A stretch of DNA of 64,000 nucleotides from Cohnella zeiphila (GCF_014212055.1 NZ_JACJVO010000020.1:1-64000), one strand, 5' to 3'; shown: positions 9,012 through 18,804, counted from the stretch's first letter. Program-made: numbers and translations. The notes: generated by a model from the sequence alone, not told the origin.

Positions 9012-9665
9012 ATGCTGGATTTCTCGATCCTGACGGACCACTTCGGCACGTACCTGACCGGCCTTGGCCAAACCGTCTATGCCAGCGTTCTTGCGCTGGC
9101 CGGAAGCTTCCTGCTCGGCACGCTGCTCGCCGTGTTCCGCATCACGCCGGCGAAGCCGCTGCGGTGGATCGGCACGGCTTATGTCGAGTTTGTCCGCAAC
9201 ATTCCGCTGCTCCTGGTCGTATTTCTCTTCTTCCTCGGACTGCCGCCGCTCGGCGTCGTCCTCAGTCCGTTCGCCTGCGGCACGCTCGGTCTGACCGTTT
9301 ATACCGCCGCCTTCATCGCGGAAGCGGTCCGGGCCGGCATTCTCTCCGTTCCGAAGGGGCAGATGGAAGCGGCGCGGTCGTCGGGGCTGTCCTACGGAAT
9401 GTCGATGCGGCTGATCGTTCTTCCGCAAGCGGTCAAAATCGTCATTCCGCCGCTGAACAACCAGTTTATCAATTTGATCAAAAATTCTTCCATCCTGAGC
9501 GTCATCTCCGGCTTCGACCTGATGTTCTACGCCGACCGGATCGCTTCCGAGACGTTCGTCATTTTCAGCACCTATATTTTCGCCGGGCTGTTCTACCTGC
9601 TTCTCACCGTTCCGCTCAGCTTCGCGACCGGGTGGCTGGAGCGCCGGCTGGCCAGAAATGACTGA
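9012..9665 (+). CDS. Amino-acid ABC transporter permease (first)
   Basis: This 217-aa membrane protein belongs to the HisM/GlnP permease family. It has an N-terminal helix, the family segment AYVEFVRNIPLLLVVFLFF, and the cytoplasmic EAA-type loop (EAARSSGLSYGMSMRLIVLPQ, about 117-137) that docks to the ATPase. TTG at 9003 lies only about two bases from AAGGAGG, so ATG at 9012 with ten-base spacing is preferred. The gene stands 71 bases downstream of the binding-protein gene, past a strong hairpin, and 12 bases before its partner permease. Confidence 0.9.
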   Translation: MLDFSILTDHFGTYLTGLGQTVYASVLALAGSFLLGTLLAVFRITPAKPLRWIGTAYVEFVRNIPLLLVVFLFFLGLPPLGVVLSPFACGTLGLTVYTAAFIAEAVRAGILSVPKGQMEAARSSGLSYGMSMRLIVLPQAVKIVIPPLNNQFINLIKNSSILSVISGFDLMFYADRIASETFVIFSTYIFAGLFYLLLTVPLSFATGWLERRLARND

Positions 9666-9677
9666 GGGGGTGAATAG

Positions 9678-10328
9678 GTGGACTTCAAAGACGCATACGT
9701 ATGGGTCAACGTCGAATTTATCCTTAGAGGCTTTCTGATGACGCTCGAGGTGGCCGCCGCCGCCATCGCGCTCAGCTTTCTGATCGGCTGCATCGCGGGC
9801 ACGGCGCGGTATATGAGAATTCCCGCCGTCTCGCCCGTCGCGGCGTTTCTGGTCGAGACGGTCCGCAACTTGCCGCTGCTGCTGATTATCTTCTTTACAA
9901 AGTTCGCACTGCCGGAAATCGGCATCAAGCTCGGCGTCGCGGAAGCCGCGATCGCCGCGCTTACCGTATTCGAAGCGGCGATGATCTCGGAGATCGTCCG
10001 CAGCGGCTTGAACTCCATTCCAAAGGGCCAGATCGAGGCAAGCCGGTCCTCCGGCTTGACTTCGTTCCAGACGCTGTGGCACATCGTGCTGCCGCAAGGC
10101 TTGCGCCGGATGGTTCCGCCGCTGGTCAGCCAATTCATCTCGCTGCTGAAGGATACGTCGCTGGCGGTCATCATCTCCTTGCCCGAGCTGATGCACAACG
10201 CGAACATTGTAATCGGCCACAATTACCGGACGGCGGTGCCGATTCTGGTCCTTGCCGCGATCCTGTATTTCGCCGCCAATTTTACCCTGTCGCTCGTATC
10301 CAGAAGATTGGAAACCCGCATGGCGTAA
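9678..10328 (+). CDS. Amino-acid ABC transporter permease (second)
   Basis: This 216-aa permease is a paralogue of the preceding one and should form the heterodimeric channel with it. It has the same VETVRNLPLLLIIFF segment and the EASRSSGLTSFQTLWHIVLPQ coupling loop. The start is GTG with GAGGGGG seven bases upstream. Two different permease subunits, one ATPase and one binding protein make a complete importer of the polar amino-acid uptake (PAAT) family. Confidence 0.9.
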   Translation: MDFKDAYVWVNVEFILRGFLMTLEVAAAAIALSFLIGCIAGTARYMRIPAVSPVAAFLVETVRNLPLLLIIFFTKFALPEIGIKLGVAEAAIAALTVFEAAMISEIVRSGLNSIPKGQIEASRSSGLTSFQTLWHIVLPQGLRRMVPPLVSQFISLLKDTSLAVIISLPELMHNANIVIGHNYRTAVPILVLAAILYFAANFTLSLVSRRLETRMA

Positions 10329-10370
10329 ACACCCGTCGGCTCCGCAGAGGGGAAGGAGAAGTAGGTAACG

Positions 10371-11135
10371 ATGGAGCATATCGAACTGGGATGGCTGTTT
10401 GCCATCGTGGCCGGAGGATTCGTCGCCGCCTTCGTCGACTCGGTCGTCGGGGGCGGCGGCCTTGTCGCGCTGCCTCTGCTGCTGTCGACCGGAATGCCGG
10501 CGGCGGCCGCGCTCGGAACGAACAAGCTGGCCGGCACCTGCTCCTCGCTCACCAGTACCCTATCGTTCATCGCGTCGGGCAAAGTCGATCTCCGGCTCGT
10601 CCTTCGCCTGTTCCCGCTTACGTTGGCCGGCGCCGTCGGCGGCACGTTCCTGGTGCGCCATGTACCCTCCGATTTTTTGCGTCCGCTCGTCGTGGTCATG
10701 CTCGTGCTTGTTGCTGCGTATACATGGTTCAAAAAAAGCTGGGGCCGTACCTCCACCTATGCCGGATTGAAATCCGGCTCGGCGGCGCTGATGGGCGCGG
10801 CGGCGTTCGGACTCGGCTTCTACGACGGGTTCTTCGGCCCGGGCACCGGCTCGTTTCTCATTTTCGCGTTTCTCGCGCTCGGGTTCGACTTCGTGACGGC
10901 CGCGGGCAACGCCAAAGTGTTAAACTTCGCCAGCAACCTCGCGAGCCTCGCGACGTTCGTCTCGTTCGGTCTCGTCCGCTACGAATACGGGGTGTCGATG
11001 GGACTCGCGATGATCGCGGGTTCCTGGGCCGGTTCGCGGTTTGCGATCCGCAAAGGCTCGTCGTACGTTCGCCCGTTGTTCCTGGCCATCTGCGCCTTGC
11101 TCATCGGCAAGCAGCTTTGGGATTTGTTGATCTGA
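10371..11135 (+). CDS. TSUP/TauE-SafE family membrane transporter
   Basis: This 254-aa protein has about eight hydrophobic helices in two homologous halves, typical of the TSUP (DUF81, TauE/SafE) family. The first-half motif DSVVGGGGLVALPLLL and ALGTNKLAGTCSS segment, and the second-half YDGFFGPGTGSFL repeat, match family signatures. TSUP proteins move sulfite, sulfoacetate or other organosulfonates, though most are uncharacterised. GAAGGAGAAG precedes the ATG. It lies 42 bases after the importer and may be co-transcribed. Its link to amino-acid uptake or to the sulfatase 11 kb away is speculative. Confidence 0.85.
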   Translation: MEHIELGWLFAIVAGGFVAAFVDSVVGGGGLVALPLLLSTGMPAAAALGTNKLAGTCSSLTSTLSFIASGKVDLRLVLRLFPLTLAGAVGGTFLVRHVPSDFLRPLVVVMLVLVAAYTWFKKSWGRTSTYAGLKSGSAALMGAAAFGLGFYDGFFGPGTGSFLIFAFLALGFDFVTAAGNAKVLNFASNLASLATFVSFGLVRYEYGVSMGLAMIAGSWAGSRFAIRKGSSYVRPLFLAICALLIGKQLWDLLI

Positions 11136-11172
11136 CCGGGACGGAGGGCGCTTGTATCGTTCCGGGGTCGGC

Positions 11173-11200
11173 TTGAAATCGCTCGGGTCCGTGGTACGAT
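11173..11200 (+). promoter_or_regulatory. Candidate sigma-A promoter for glnK-glnL
   Basis: TTGAAA (11173-11178), a 16-bp spacer and TACGAT (11195-11200) form a plausible vegetative promoter 45 bases before the glnK start. Confidence 0.4.
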
Positions 11201-11244
11201 AGTAAAATAGTCCGCGACCGGGCCGTCGGGATGGAGGAACCCAG

Positions 11245-12570
11245 ATGCCCGAAGCTCCCTCTCCCTCGAAGATCGGACCAAGAATGCAGCTTTTGTTCCG
11301 AAACGAGACGTTTCAAATCTTCGTCGTCGCCGTCATGACGGCGTTCGCGGGCGAATTCAAGATCAATCCTTTCAGCGGCGATATTTTCCGCCTAGGCCTC
11401 GGAGCGAGCGCGCTGCTGCTCTCGCTTCTGCTCATGCCGCATCTGCCGTTCGTCAAGACCGGAGCGATCACCGGACTCGTCGTCGTTGGGTTCCGGATGA
11501 CGGAAGACGCGATCGGCCACCCGCACGTCTTTTCCGCCGGATCGAGCTTCGGCGTTCATCTGGCCAGCGGCGTTTTTTACGTCGTCTTCGCTTCGGGCAT
11601 GAGCCTGATCCGGCATCGGCTCGATGCTTTCCAGCCGTTGACGCTGGGCGCGATCGTCTCCGCCGTCGATCTGGTTGCGAACGAGACCGAGCTGTTTACC
11701 CGCAGGCTGCTGGAAGGCCAGTCGCCGTTCCAGAACAACGGCATCGCGCTGCTCGGGGCGATCGCCCTGCTGCGAAGCTACTTCATTATCGGGCTGTTCA
11801 GCAGCGTCTCGATCCGCCAGATGCGGCTCATTCAGATCGAGCAGCAGAAGCGGATCGAGCAAATGCTGAGCGTCGGCTCGGGCCTGTACGGGGAGTCGTT
11901 CTATCTGCGGAAGTCGATGGATACGATCGAGCGGATTACGGCGAGCAGCTTCGAGCTGTACAGCCGGCTGAAGACGGCGCCGCTGGCCGAATACAGCCGG
12001 CAGGCGCTGGCCATCGCCCAGCAAATCCATGAAGTGAAGAAAGACTCCCAGAGGATTCTGGCGGGGCTGACGAAGCTGTACGACCGGGAGATCGCCCAGG
12101 AGATGAAGCTGGAGGAGATTTTCCGATACGTCATTAAGGCGAATCAGACGTACAGCGAAATGCTCAAGAAGGAGCTGGCGATCGAAGGCGATCTGCGCGT
12201 CGATTTTCCGACGTCCCATTACATCGTCCTGCTCACCGTGCTCAACAATCTGGTCGCCAACGCCGTCGAGGCGATGAACCGTTACGGAATCATCCGGGTT
12301 CGCGCTTTTTCCCAAGGGGACCGAACGGTATTCGAGGTCATCGACTCCGGCAAGGGAGTCCCCGAGCGCGACAGGCTCATGATTTTCGAACCCGGGTTTA
12401 CGACGAAGTTCGATCAGGACGGGGTCGCGGCCGCGGGGATCGGACTTTCGCACGTCCGGGACATCGTGGCTTCGTTCGGCGGCGAGATTCGGGCCGCCGC
12501 TCCCGAGAACGGCAAGGGCGCGCGCTTTATCGTCGAACTTCCCACGAATACGTTGCGGAGAGGGGCGTAG
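11245..12570 (+). CDS. glnK: GlnK/YcbA-type sensor histidine kinase
   Basis: This 441-aa kinase resembles Bacillus GlnK (YcbA). The N-terminal half (about 20-195) holds roughly five to six hydrophobic helices without a large external loop. A dimerisation helix with putative phospho-acceptor His262 (QQIHEVKKD) follows, then a GHKL ATPase domain with N-box NNLVANAVEAMN, G1 DSGKGVP and G2 GIGLSHVRDIV. A GGAGG site lies seven bases before the ATG. It is two bases upstream of the response regulator. In B. subtilis the equivalent pair responds to glutamine and activates glutamine use genes; here it sits beside a glutamine-type importer, which supports the same role. Confidence 0.88.
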   Translation: MPEAPSPSKIGPRMQLLFRNETFQIFVVAVMTAFAGEFKINPFSGDIFRLGLGASALLLSLLLMPHLPFVKTGAITGLVVVGFRMTEDAIGHPHVFSAGSSFGVHLASGVFYVVFASGMSLIRHRLDAFQPLTLGAIVSAVDLVANETELFTRRLLEGQSPFQNNGIALLGAIALLRSYFIIGLFSSVSIRQMRLIQIEQQKRIEQMLSVGSGLYGESFYLRKSMDTIERITASSFELYSRLKTAPLAEYSRQALAIAQQIHEVKKDSQRILAGLTKLYDREIAQEMKLEEIFRYVIKANQTYSEMLKKELAIEGDLRVDFPTSHYIVLLTVLNNLVANAVEAMNRYGIIRVRAFSQGDRTVFEVIDSGKGVPERDRLMIFEPGFTTKFDQDGVAAAGIGLSHVRDIVASFGGEIRAAAPENGKGARFIVELPTNTLRRGA

Positions 12571-12572
12571 AG

Positions 12573-13472
12573 ATGCTGCCGAATTTTTGTATCGTCGACG
12601 ACGATGCCGTCAGCACCCGGATGCTGCAAAATATCATCGAGGACAGCGGGTTCGGAAGCGTCGCCGGAACGGCCGGCGGAGGCGTGGAGGGGGCCCGCCT
12701 GATACTGGAGACAAGTCCGGATATCGTGCTCATCGATCTGCTGATGGCCGACCAGGACGGCATCGAGACCATGATTCAGCTCAAGGCTCAAGGATATAAC
12801 GGCCGGTTCGTCATGATCTCGCAGGTGGAGAACAAGGAGATGGTCGGGCAGGCGTACCGGAACGGGATCGAGTTTTTTATCCGCAAGCCGATCAATTGGA
12901 TCGAAGTGGAGTCGGTTCTGCAGAAGGTGAGCGAACGGTGCAAGCTTGACCGTTACCTGTTCGAGATCAAGCGGTCGCTGGCGCAGCTCGATCCGCTGCA
13001 GCCGGAAGCGGCACAGGTGCGCAGGGAAAAGACCGTGCGCGATGTCGTTCGGCAGATTCTGGCAGACCTCGGAATCGTGGGAGAGAGCGGCAGCAAGGAC
13101 ATTCTGTCGATCATGGAGCGGCTCGCGGAGGAAGACCGGACGCGCGATTTTCCGCAGCTGAAGGAGCTGTACGAATCGGCGGTATTGGCTTCGAACCCGG
13201 AGGCGCGGGATCTCGAGAAGGGGAGCAAGGCGGTCGAGCAGCGCATCCGCAGAACCGTTACCGCCGCCATGGCCCATCTGGCGTCGATCGGGCTGACCGA
13301 TTACAGCCACCCCAAGTTCGAATATTACGCGCCGCTGTACTTCGACTTCCGGGACGTACGGCTCAAGATGAGGGAGATCGAAGAGGAGATGCCCGCCGGC
13401 AAAGGGAAAGCGAACGTCAAAAAGTTTTTGCAGGTGCTCTATGTGGAGACGGTGAGCAAGCTAAGCGGTTGA
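12573..13472 (+). CDS. glnL: GlnL/YcbB-type response regulator
   Basis: This 299-aa regulator has an N-terminal receiver domain (acidic pocket DDD at 9-11, phosphorylation site Asp55 in LIDLLMADQDG, conserved Lys in FIRKPIN near 104). Its C-terminal half (about 150-298) is the YcbB-type DNA-binding domain, with segments VRDVVRQILADLGIVGESGSKDI and HPKFEYYAPLYFDFRDVRLKM. That domain is largely confined to the GlnL family. It is transcribed with glnK. Expected targets are glutamine uptake and breakdown genes; glsA and glnT are not in this window, so the upstream importer is the most obvious local target. Confidence 0.88.
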   Translation: MLPNFCIVDDDAVSTRMLQNIIEDSGFGSVAGTAGGGVEGARLILETSPDIVLIDLLMADQDGIETMIQLKAQGYNGRFVMISQVENKEMVGQAYRNGIEFFIRKPINWIEVESVLQKVSERCKLDRYLFEIKRSLAQLDPLQPEAAQVRREKTVRDVVRQILADLGIVGESGSKDILSIMERLAEEDRTRDFPQLKELYESAVLASNPEARDLEKGSKAVEQRIRRTVTAAMAHLASIGLTDYSHPKFEYYAPLYFDFRDVRLKMREIEEEMPAGKGKANVKKFLQVLYVETVSKLSG

Positions 13473-13515
13473 GCGGCAAGAGAGTCGCAGACAGCCGGGG
13501 AAAAGGGGAGACCGT

Positions 13516-15891
13516 ATGATCGGGATGATGCGCGCGGCGTTTTCCAATTTCAGATTCAGAAGCTTGTTTTTTCGCATCTTGTTCGTGTTCGTCTCGCTGG
13601 TCGTGCTGACCGTCGTGACGGTCAGCTATTTGGGCATCCGCTACAGCCGGAACGTGGTGAACGCCGAGGTCAAGCAGTCCAGCCTGCAGATGCTGGAACA
13701 AACCCGCCGGCTGATGGACGTGCTGCTGAACGACGTGGATCAGATCACGGTCCGCATGGCGCAGAATCCCGCCTTCGCGGAAGCGATGAACGCGGGGCCG
13801 GAAGGGCCGTCGGACGCCGATCTGAGCGCCGTTCAGGACGATTTGCTCGAGGCGTACACTTCGTCGCCTTATATTGTAAACGTTTTCGTCTACTACGAGG
13901 CCAGCAATGAGGTGCAGTCGCCGCTGACCGGCGTCGCGAAGGCGGATCAAGCCGAAGATGCCGGATGGCTTTCTCTGTACCGCAGCATGAACCGGTCGGA
14001 GGGCAAATGGTTCGTGCGCGACGGTTCGTCCGGCGGCTCCGAATCGGACGAGCCTGAGCGGGTCGTAACGCTGATCCGCACGACTCCCTGGGTGGGCAAG
14101 CAGGTCAAAGGCGCGATCGTCGTGAACCTGGACCAGCAGGTTATTTTCCAGAGCCCTTCTTTCCAGTTGATGCGCCCCGGGGAAGAGATCTGGATGGTGA
14201 GCCCCGACGGAGCGCTGGCGTTCAACAGCAACACGGGCAAGGAAGTGCCGGCGGGCGAGTTCGACGTGCTCCGAAGCCGTCTCAACGCCGGCGACAAGGC
14301 GTTTACGAGCCGGTTCCGCGACCGGATGTACGCGTTCACGACCGTCACCTCGCCCTATACGGGCTGGACATACGTCGACCTGATCACGACCGGCTCGCTG
14401 AACAAAAGCGGTCAGGACATTCAAACGTACATGCTGCTTCTGGCGCTGATCGGCATCGCGGCGGCCGCCGTCGCGTCTTATTTCGTTACTCTCCGCATTT
14501 ACACGCCCATTTACTCGCTGGTCGAACGGGTCGCCGGACCGGCGAGAGGCTCGGGCTCCGACGGTTCGGTCCGGAAGACGAGCGAGCTGAACCTGATCTT
14601 CGGAGCGTTCGAAACGCTGAAGGAGCGCGGAGAGGCCGTAGAGCACCAATTGCGGGATCACTGGCCGGTGCTGCAGCAGAGCTTCCTGCGGCAGCTCGTG
14701 CAGGAGAAGACGAACCGCCACGAGGAGCGGCTGGCCCAATTCGCTTACTATCGGCTGCCGGTCACTCCGTTCGGCTTCTTCGTCTGCGTGGTCCGAATCG
14801 ACGATTATGCGGCATTCGTGAACCGCTACGAGAGCTACGATCAGAGCCTGATCCGCTATTTCATCGCGAAGCTGGCCTGCGAGGCGTTCGGAGGCGGAAT
14901 CCGCGCGTTTCCGCTGCACACGGAGAGCCGGGACGTGCTGCTCGTCTGCAATCTGGAGCAAAAGACGGACGAAGCGGAATTCCGCGCGTTCGCCGAGCGT
15001 CAGGCCGATCGGATCGGCGAGCTCGTGCGCGAGTATTTGCATTTCACGGTAAGCATCGGAATCGGCGAGCGGAAGGACGGCGCGGGAGAGATCAGCGATT
15101 CCCGCGACGAAGCGGTGGACGCGCTGGAGATTCGCGCGTTCCGGGGGTTCGGGGCGGTCGCGCCGAGCTGGCGGCGGCCCGATCGGCGAGCGGCCGACCA
15201 TCTGCTCTTCCGCAGGCTGGCGGAAGCGAAGCGGGACCTGCTGCCGCTGCTGCGGGAGGAGCAGCCCGGGCTGCTCGAAGAACGGCTCCGGCAGCTGGGG
15301 GATTGGGCCGAGGACGCGGAAAATCTGCCGTTTCCGCTCGTCCAGCACGCCTTTCTTCAATTGCTCGTGGACGTGGCGATGCGTTCCTTCGAATTCGGCC
15401 TCCCCATGCAATCGGAGGACGAGCTTGTGCGGCTGCAATCCCGAATCAAGGAGCTGGAGACGTTCGAAGCGACGGTCGGCTTCGCGCAGAGCTTCATCCG
15501 GGACGTCAACCGCCGGTTCCGGACGGAGAAGAACGGAGAGCGCGCGCCGGTATCGGCCCGGATTCTCGATTATATCGACGCGAACTTCGATAAGGAAATC
15601 TCGCTCGGCGGCATCGCCGAACGGCTGCAGCTCGATCCTTCCTATGTGAGCCGGCTGTTCCGGCAAGAAGCGAACGTCAACTTTATGGACTACGTCATCT
15701 CGTTGCGCATCGACAAGAGCAAGGAGCTGCTGCGGGAGAATCGGCTGACCGTCAAGGAGATCGGCGCGGCGGTCGGCTATGCCAACCAGCGGAGCTTCAA
15801 CCGCATTTTCAAGAAGGTGGAGGGACTCACTCCGGGAGAATACCGCGAGAAGCACGTGCCAAAGCATCTGGACCGCGACGAAATCTATTGA
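13516..15891 (+). CDS. Membrane-bound AraC-family regulator
   Basis: This 791-aa one-component regulator has two membrane helices (about 18-38 and 308-328) bracketing an extracellular sensor of the Cache type (about 40-305). A cytoplasmic linker follows, then a C-terminal AraC/XylS DNA-binding domain (about 680-785) with two helix-turn-helix motifs: ISLGGIAERLQLDPSYVSRL and LTVKEIGAAVGYANQRSFNR, ending in the usual GLTPGEYR. GGGGAG precedes the ATG. Regulators of this design, common in Paenibacillus, sit next to the importer they control, so it probably senses the ligand of the Opp-type system immediately downstream. No kinase domain is present. Confidence 0.88.
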   Translation: MIGMMRAAFSNFRFRSLFFRILFVFVSLVVLTVVTVSYLGIRYSRNVVNAEVKQSSLQMLEQTRRLMDVLLNDVDQITVRMAQNPAFAEAMNAGPEGPSDADLSAVQDDLLEAYTSSPYIVNVFVYYEASNEVQSPLTGVAKADQAEDAGWLSLYRSMNRSEGKWFVRDGSSGGSESDEPERVVTLIRTTPWVGKQVKGAIVVNLDQQVIFQSPSFQLMRPGEEIWMVSPDGALAFNSNTGKEVPAGEFDVLRSRLNAGDKAFTSRFRDRMYAFTTVTSPYTGWTYVDLITTGSLNKSGQDIQTYMLLLALIGIAAAAVASYFVTLRIYTPIYSLVERVAGPARGSGSDGSVRKTSELNLIFGAFETLKERGEAVEHQLRDHWPVLQQSFLRQLVQEKTNRHEERLAQFAYYRLPVTPFGFFVCVVRIDDYAAFVNRYESYDQSLIRYFIAKLACEAFGGGIRAFPLHTESRDVLLVCNLEQKTDEAEFRAFAERQADRIGELVREYLHFTVSIGIGERKDGAGEISDSRDEAVDALEIRAFRGFGAVAPSWRRPDRRAADHLLFRRLAEAKRDLLPLLREEQPGLLEERLRQLGDWAEDAENLPFPLVQHAFLQLLVDVAMRSFEFGLPMQSEDELVRLQSRIKELETFEATVGFAQSFIRDVNRRFRTEKNGERAPVSARILDYIDANFDKEISLGGIAERLQLDPSYVSRLFRQEANVNFMDYVISLRIDKSKELLRENRLTVKEIGAAVGYANQRSFNRIFKKVEGLTPGEYREKHVPKHLDRDEIY

Positions 15892-16064
15892 GGAAGCGCG
15901 CGAGGCGAACGATGTCAGAAACGGTCCACCCCCGGAAGTCCGCCATTTCGAAAATGGTCTCTTTACGAAGCGTTCCCTCTCCGGCTACGATCGGTCTCGC
16001 AAGCGGCCCGCCGCGGCAGGGCCTTTCGCTTGCGCAACCCACTCCAATAAGGGGGCAAAACGAG

Positions 16065-17789
16065 ATGAAAAGAATTCGCGCAAGGGAAGCGTTATGGAGG
16101 AAGAGCGGCCTCGCGGTCGTTGCGGCGTCGCTGGCCGGCGTTCTTCTGCTCGCCGGCTGCAGTTCCTCGAAGCCCGAAGCGAGCGCGGGCGGCTCGCCGT
16201 CGGGCGGCCAAGGGGCGGCGTCTTCCGCCGGAGCATCGGGAAGCGGAAGCTCCGGAAGCGGTTCGCCCGTCGTCTACCATTTGGGAGAGACGATCAATCC
16301 CGAGCAGGTTACGAACTTCAACCCGTTCCTGGCAACCGGCAACTGGTCGAATTTGTTCGACTACGTCTTTGACCAGCTTTACTACTTTAATCCCGTCAAA
16401 GGCGAGCTCGTGTCCAGATTGGCTGCAGGGGAAGGCGCCTGGTCGGACGACAAGAAAACGTACACCGTCAAGCTGAACATGAAAGCCAAGTGGCATGACG
16501 GCCAGCCGTTTACCGCCGCCGACGTCGTTTATTCGTACGAAGCGCTCAAAACGAACGCGGCGCTCGACCGCTACCAGCTTTGGGGGGACAAGCGGCTGAA
16601 GAGCGTAACCGCCCAAGGCGACGATACGGTCGTCTTCGCGCTGAACGACCGGTTCCCGTCGCTGCCGTTCTACTTGACGACCGTCTATATCGTGCCGAAG
16701 CATCAGTTCGAGAAGGAGAATCCCGCGGAATTTCTGAACAAAACGCCGATCGGCACCGGCCCGTTCCAATTCGACAGCGTAAATGAAAGCGCTATTGTGC
16801 TCAAAAAGAACCCCGATTATTTCCTGGGCGCACCGCAGATCGATCAGCTGCTGATCGACCGGTTCAACAATTCGTCCACGCTGACGCTGGCCATCGAGAA
16901 GGGCGACGTGCAGGGATCGACCGGGACGGTCGCCATGCCGAGCGTGCCGAAGCTGCTGGAGAATCCGGCGAACAAGCTGCAGGTGTATCCTGGACTCAGC
17001 ACGTATGCGGTCATCATGAACAACGAGAAACCCGGCCTGAACGATCCGGCCGTGCGCAAAGCGATTCAGCTCGGCCTCGACCGCCAGTCGCTGATCGAGA
17101 AGGGCGAATCGGGCGGCGTCTTCCCCGCGAGCCCGGGCTTCCTCTCCTCCGTGTTCGGCGATTCGACCGACGCGAAGCTGCTGGACGATCCGGCTTACGC
17201 CTACGATGCCAACAAGGCGATGCAGACGCTGGAAGCGGCGGGCTATAAGAAGAACGGCAAAGGAATCTACGCCAAGGACGGCAAGACGCTCAGCTTCACG
17301 TACCATATGGCGGCCAACGCGCCGGCGCAGAACAAGGAAGGCGCAATGATCACCGCTTGGCTCAAGGCGATCGGAATCGAGACGACGGTGAAGCTCGTCA
17401 CCTGGCCGGAGCTCACGAAGCTGCTCATGTCCGGGGATTACGAGCTGCTGCAGAACGGGCTGACGACGCCTCCCGATCCGCAGGCGGCGCTGGAAGTGTT
17501 CCACAGCAAGATGACCGCGCCGACCGGTACGAATACGCCGGGACTCAACTACATGCGGTTCCGCGACAAGGACGTCGACGCCTGGCTCGACGAGGCGGCT
17601 TCCGCCGACGATCAGACCCGCCAAGAGCTCTACAAGAAAGTGCAGGACCGCATCGCCGAACAAGCTCCGATCGCGATGATGTACAACGTCGGCGGCCACG
17701 TGCCGTACCGGGTCGATCAATTCCAAGGCTACGACGAGAATCTGCCGGTCACCTCGGCGCTGTCGCTCTTGAAAGTGTCCAAAAAGTAG
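16065..17789 (+). CDS. Family-5 ABC substrate-binding lipoprotein (OppA/DppA-type)
   Basis: This 574-aa lipoprotein has a lipobox LAGC with Cys32 and a Gly/Ser-rich tether. Its family-5 binding domain (SBP_bac_5) is seen in YTVKLNMKAKWHDGQPFTAA, FLNKTPIGTGPF and NDPAVRKAIQLGLDRQ. Longer in-frame sequence runs up to 15888, but the ATG at 16065 has a GGGGG site nine bases upstream and opens directly into the signal peptide, so it is chosen. It begins the importer operon. Family-5 proteins bind oligopeptides, nickel complexes or oligosaccharides; the sulfatase at the end of this cluster favours a glycan, as an inference. Confidence 0.9.
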   Translation: MKRIRAREALWRKSGLAVVAASLAGVLLLAGCSSSKPEASAGGSPSGGQGAASSAGASGSGSSGSGSPVVYHLGETINPEQVTNFNPFLATGNWSNLFDYVFDQLYYFNPVKGELVSRLAAGEGAWSDDKKTYTVKLNMKAKWHDGQPFTAADVVYSYEALKTNAALDRYQLWGDKRLKSVTAQGDDTVVFALNDRFPSLPFYLTTVYIVPKHQFEKENPAEFLNKTPIGTGPFQFDSVNESAIVLKKNPDYFLGAPQIDQLLIDRFNNSSTLTLAIEKGDVQGSTGTVAMPSVPKLLENPANKLQVYPGLSTYAVIMNNEKPGLNDPAVRKAIQLGLDRQSLIEKGESGGVFPASPGFLSSVFGDSTDAKLLDDPAYAYDANKAMQTLEAAGYKKNGKGIYAKDGKTLSFTYHMAANAPAQNKEGAMITAWLKAIGIETTVKLVTWPELTKLLMSGDYELLQNGLTTPPDPQAALEVFHSKMTAPTGTNTPGLNYMRFRDKDVDAWLDEAASADDQTRQELYKKVQDRIAEQAPIAMMYNVGGHVPYRVDQFQGYDENLPVTSALSLLKVSKK

Positions 17790-17817
17790 CGGAGAGCACG
17801 GGAAGGAGGAAGCGAAG

Positions 17818-18804
17818 TTGCGCTACAATTCCGTTTATCTGCTGAACCGGATCGGGTTCTCGCTCGTCACGCTGTTCGTGGCGGCGACGCTGAACTTCCT
17901 GCTGCCGCGGCTCATGGGCGGCGATCCGGCCAGCGCCCTGGCTTCCGACAAGGCGCTCGGCTCGCAACAGGTGGCCGACGCGCTCAAGGCCCAGTTCGGG
18001 CTGGACAATCCGAGCCTGCTCTACCAATACGGCCAATATTTGAAGCAGCTGCTGCACGGCAACCTGGGCATCTCCTACGCCAATTACCCCTCGCCCGTCA
18101 TTGACGTGATAGGGAAGGCCTTGCCCTGGACGCTGGGTACGGTGCTCACCGCCACGCTGCTCAGCTATTTGGTCGGCTGGCTGATCGGCATTCGGGGAGC
18201 GTGGAAGTCGGGCTCTTTTTTCGATCAATCGACGCTGTTCTCGGCATTCTTCCTCAATTCGGTGCCGTTCTTCTGGATCGCCATCATCTTCATCATGATC
18301 TTCTCGTTCTACCTGGGCTGGTTCCCGCTCGGTCAGGCGGTGGACCCGACGTACGGCGCGATGTCGGCGATGGAGAAGGTCCGCTCGGTGCTGTACCACG
18401 CGATTCTGCCCGTGTTCACGCTCATCATCGCTTCGCTGGCGGGACACATTCTCGTGCTGCGCAACAACCTGATGCGCGTGCTGTCTGAGGATTACATGCT
18501 GCTCGCGAAGGCCAAGGGCCTCAAGGCGTCCCGGCGAAAATACGCCTACGGCGCCCGCAACGCGCTGCTCCCCTCGTTCACGGGGCTGATGACGTCGCTC
18601 GGCCACGTGATCGGAGGGGCGATTACGACCGAAATCGTGTTCTCTTATCCCGGGGTCGGGCTGGTGACGTTCAACGCGATTCTGAACCACGATTACCCGC
18701 TGATTCAGGGCGCGTTCCTGTGCATCGCCGTATCGGTCATCGTCTGCAACCTGATCGCGGACCTGCTCTATCCGCTGATCGATCCGCGGGTGGCGCTCGG
18801 CTGA
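17818..18804 (+). CDS. Opp/Dpp-type ABC permease B
   Basis: This 328-aa permease of the DppB/OppB family has an N-terminal helix, the FGLDNPSLLYQYGQYLKQLL segment that precedes the membrane domain in this family, about six helices, and the coupling loop around EDYMLLAKAKGLK. The start is TTG with GGAAGGAGG upstream. It pairs with the next permease to form the channel. Confidence 0.92.
   Translation: MRYNSVYLLNRIGFSLVTLFVAATLNFLLPRLMGGDPASALASDKALGSQQVADALKAQFGLDNPSLLYQYGQYLKQLLHGNLGISYANYPSPVIDVIGKALPWTLGTVLTATLLSYLVGWLIGIRGAWKSGSFFDQSTLFSAFFLNSVPFFWIAIIFIMIFSFYLGWFPLGQAVDPTYGAMSAMEKVRSVLYHAILPVFTLIIASLAGHILVLRNNLMRVLSEDYMLLAKAKGLKASRRKYAYGARNALLPSFTGLMTSLGHVIGGAITTEIVFSYPGVGLVTFNAILNHDYPLIQGAFLCIAVSVIVCNLIADLLYPLIDPRVALG

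Noticed and set aside
15888..16064. 59-aa N-terminal extension of the family-5 binding protein
   Set aside because: It would bury the signal peptide, and the ATG at 16065 has a proper ribosome site.
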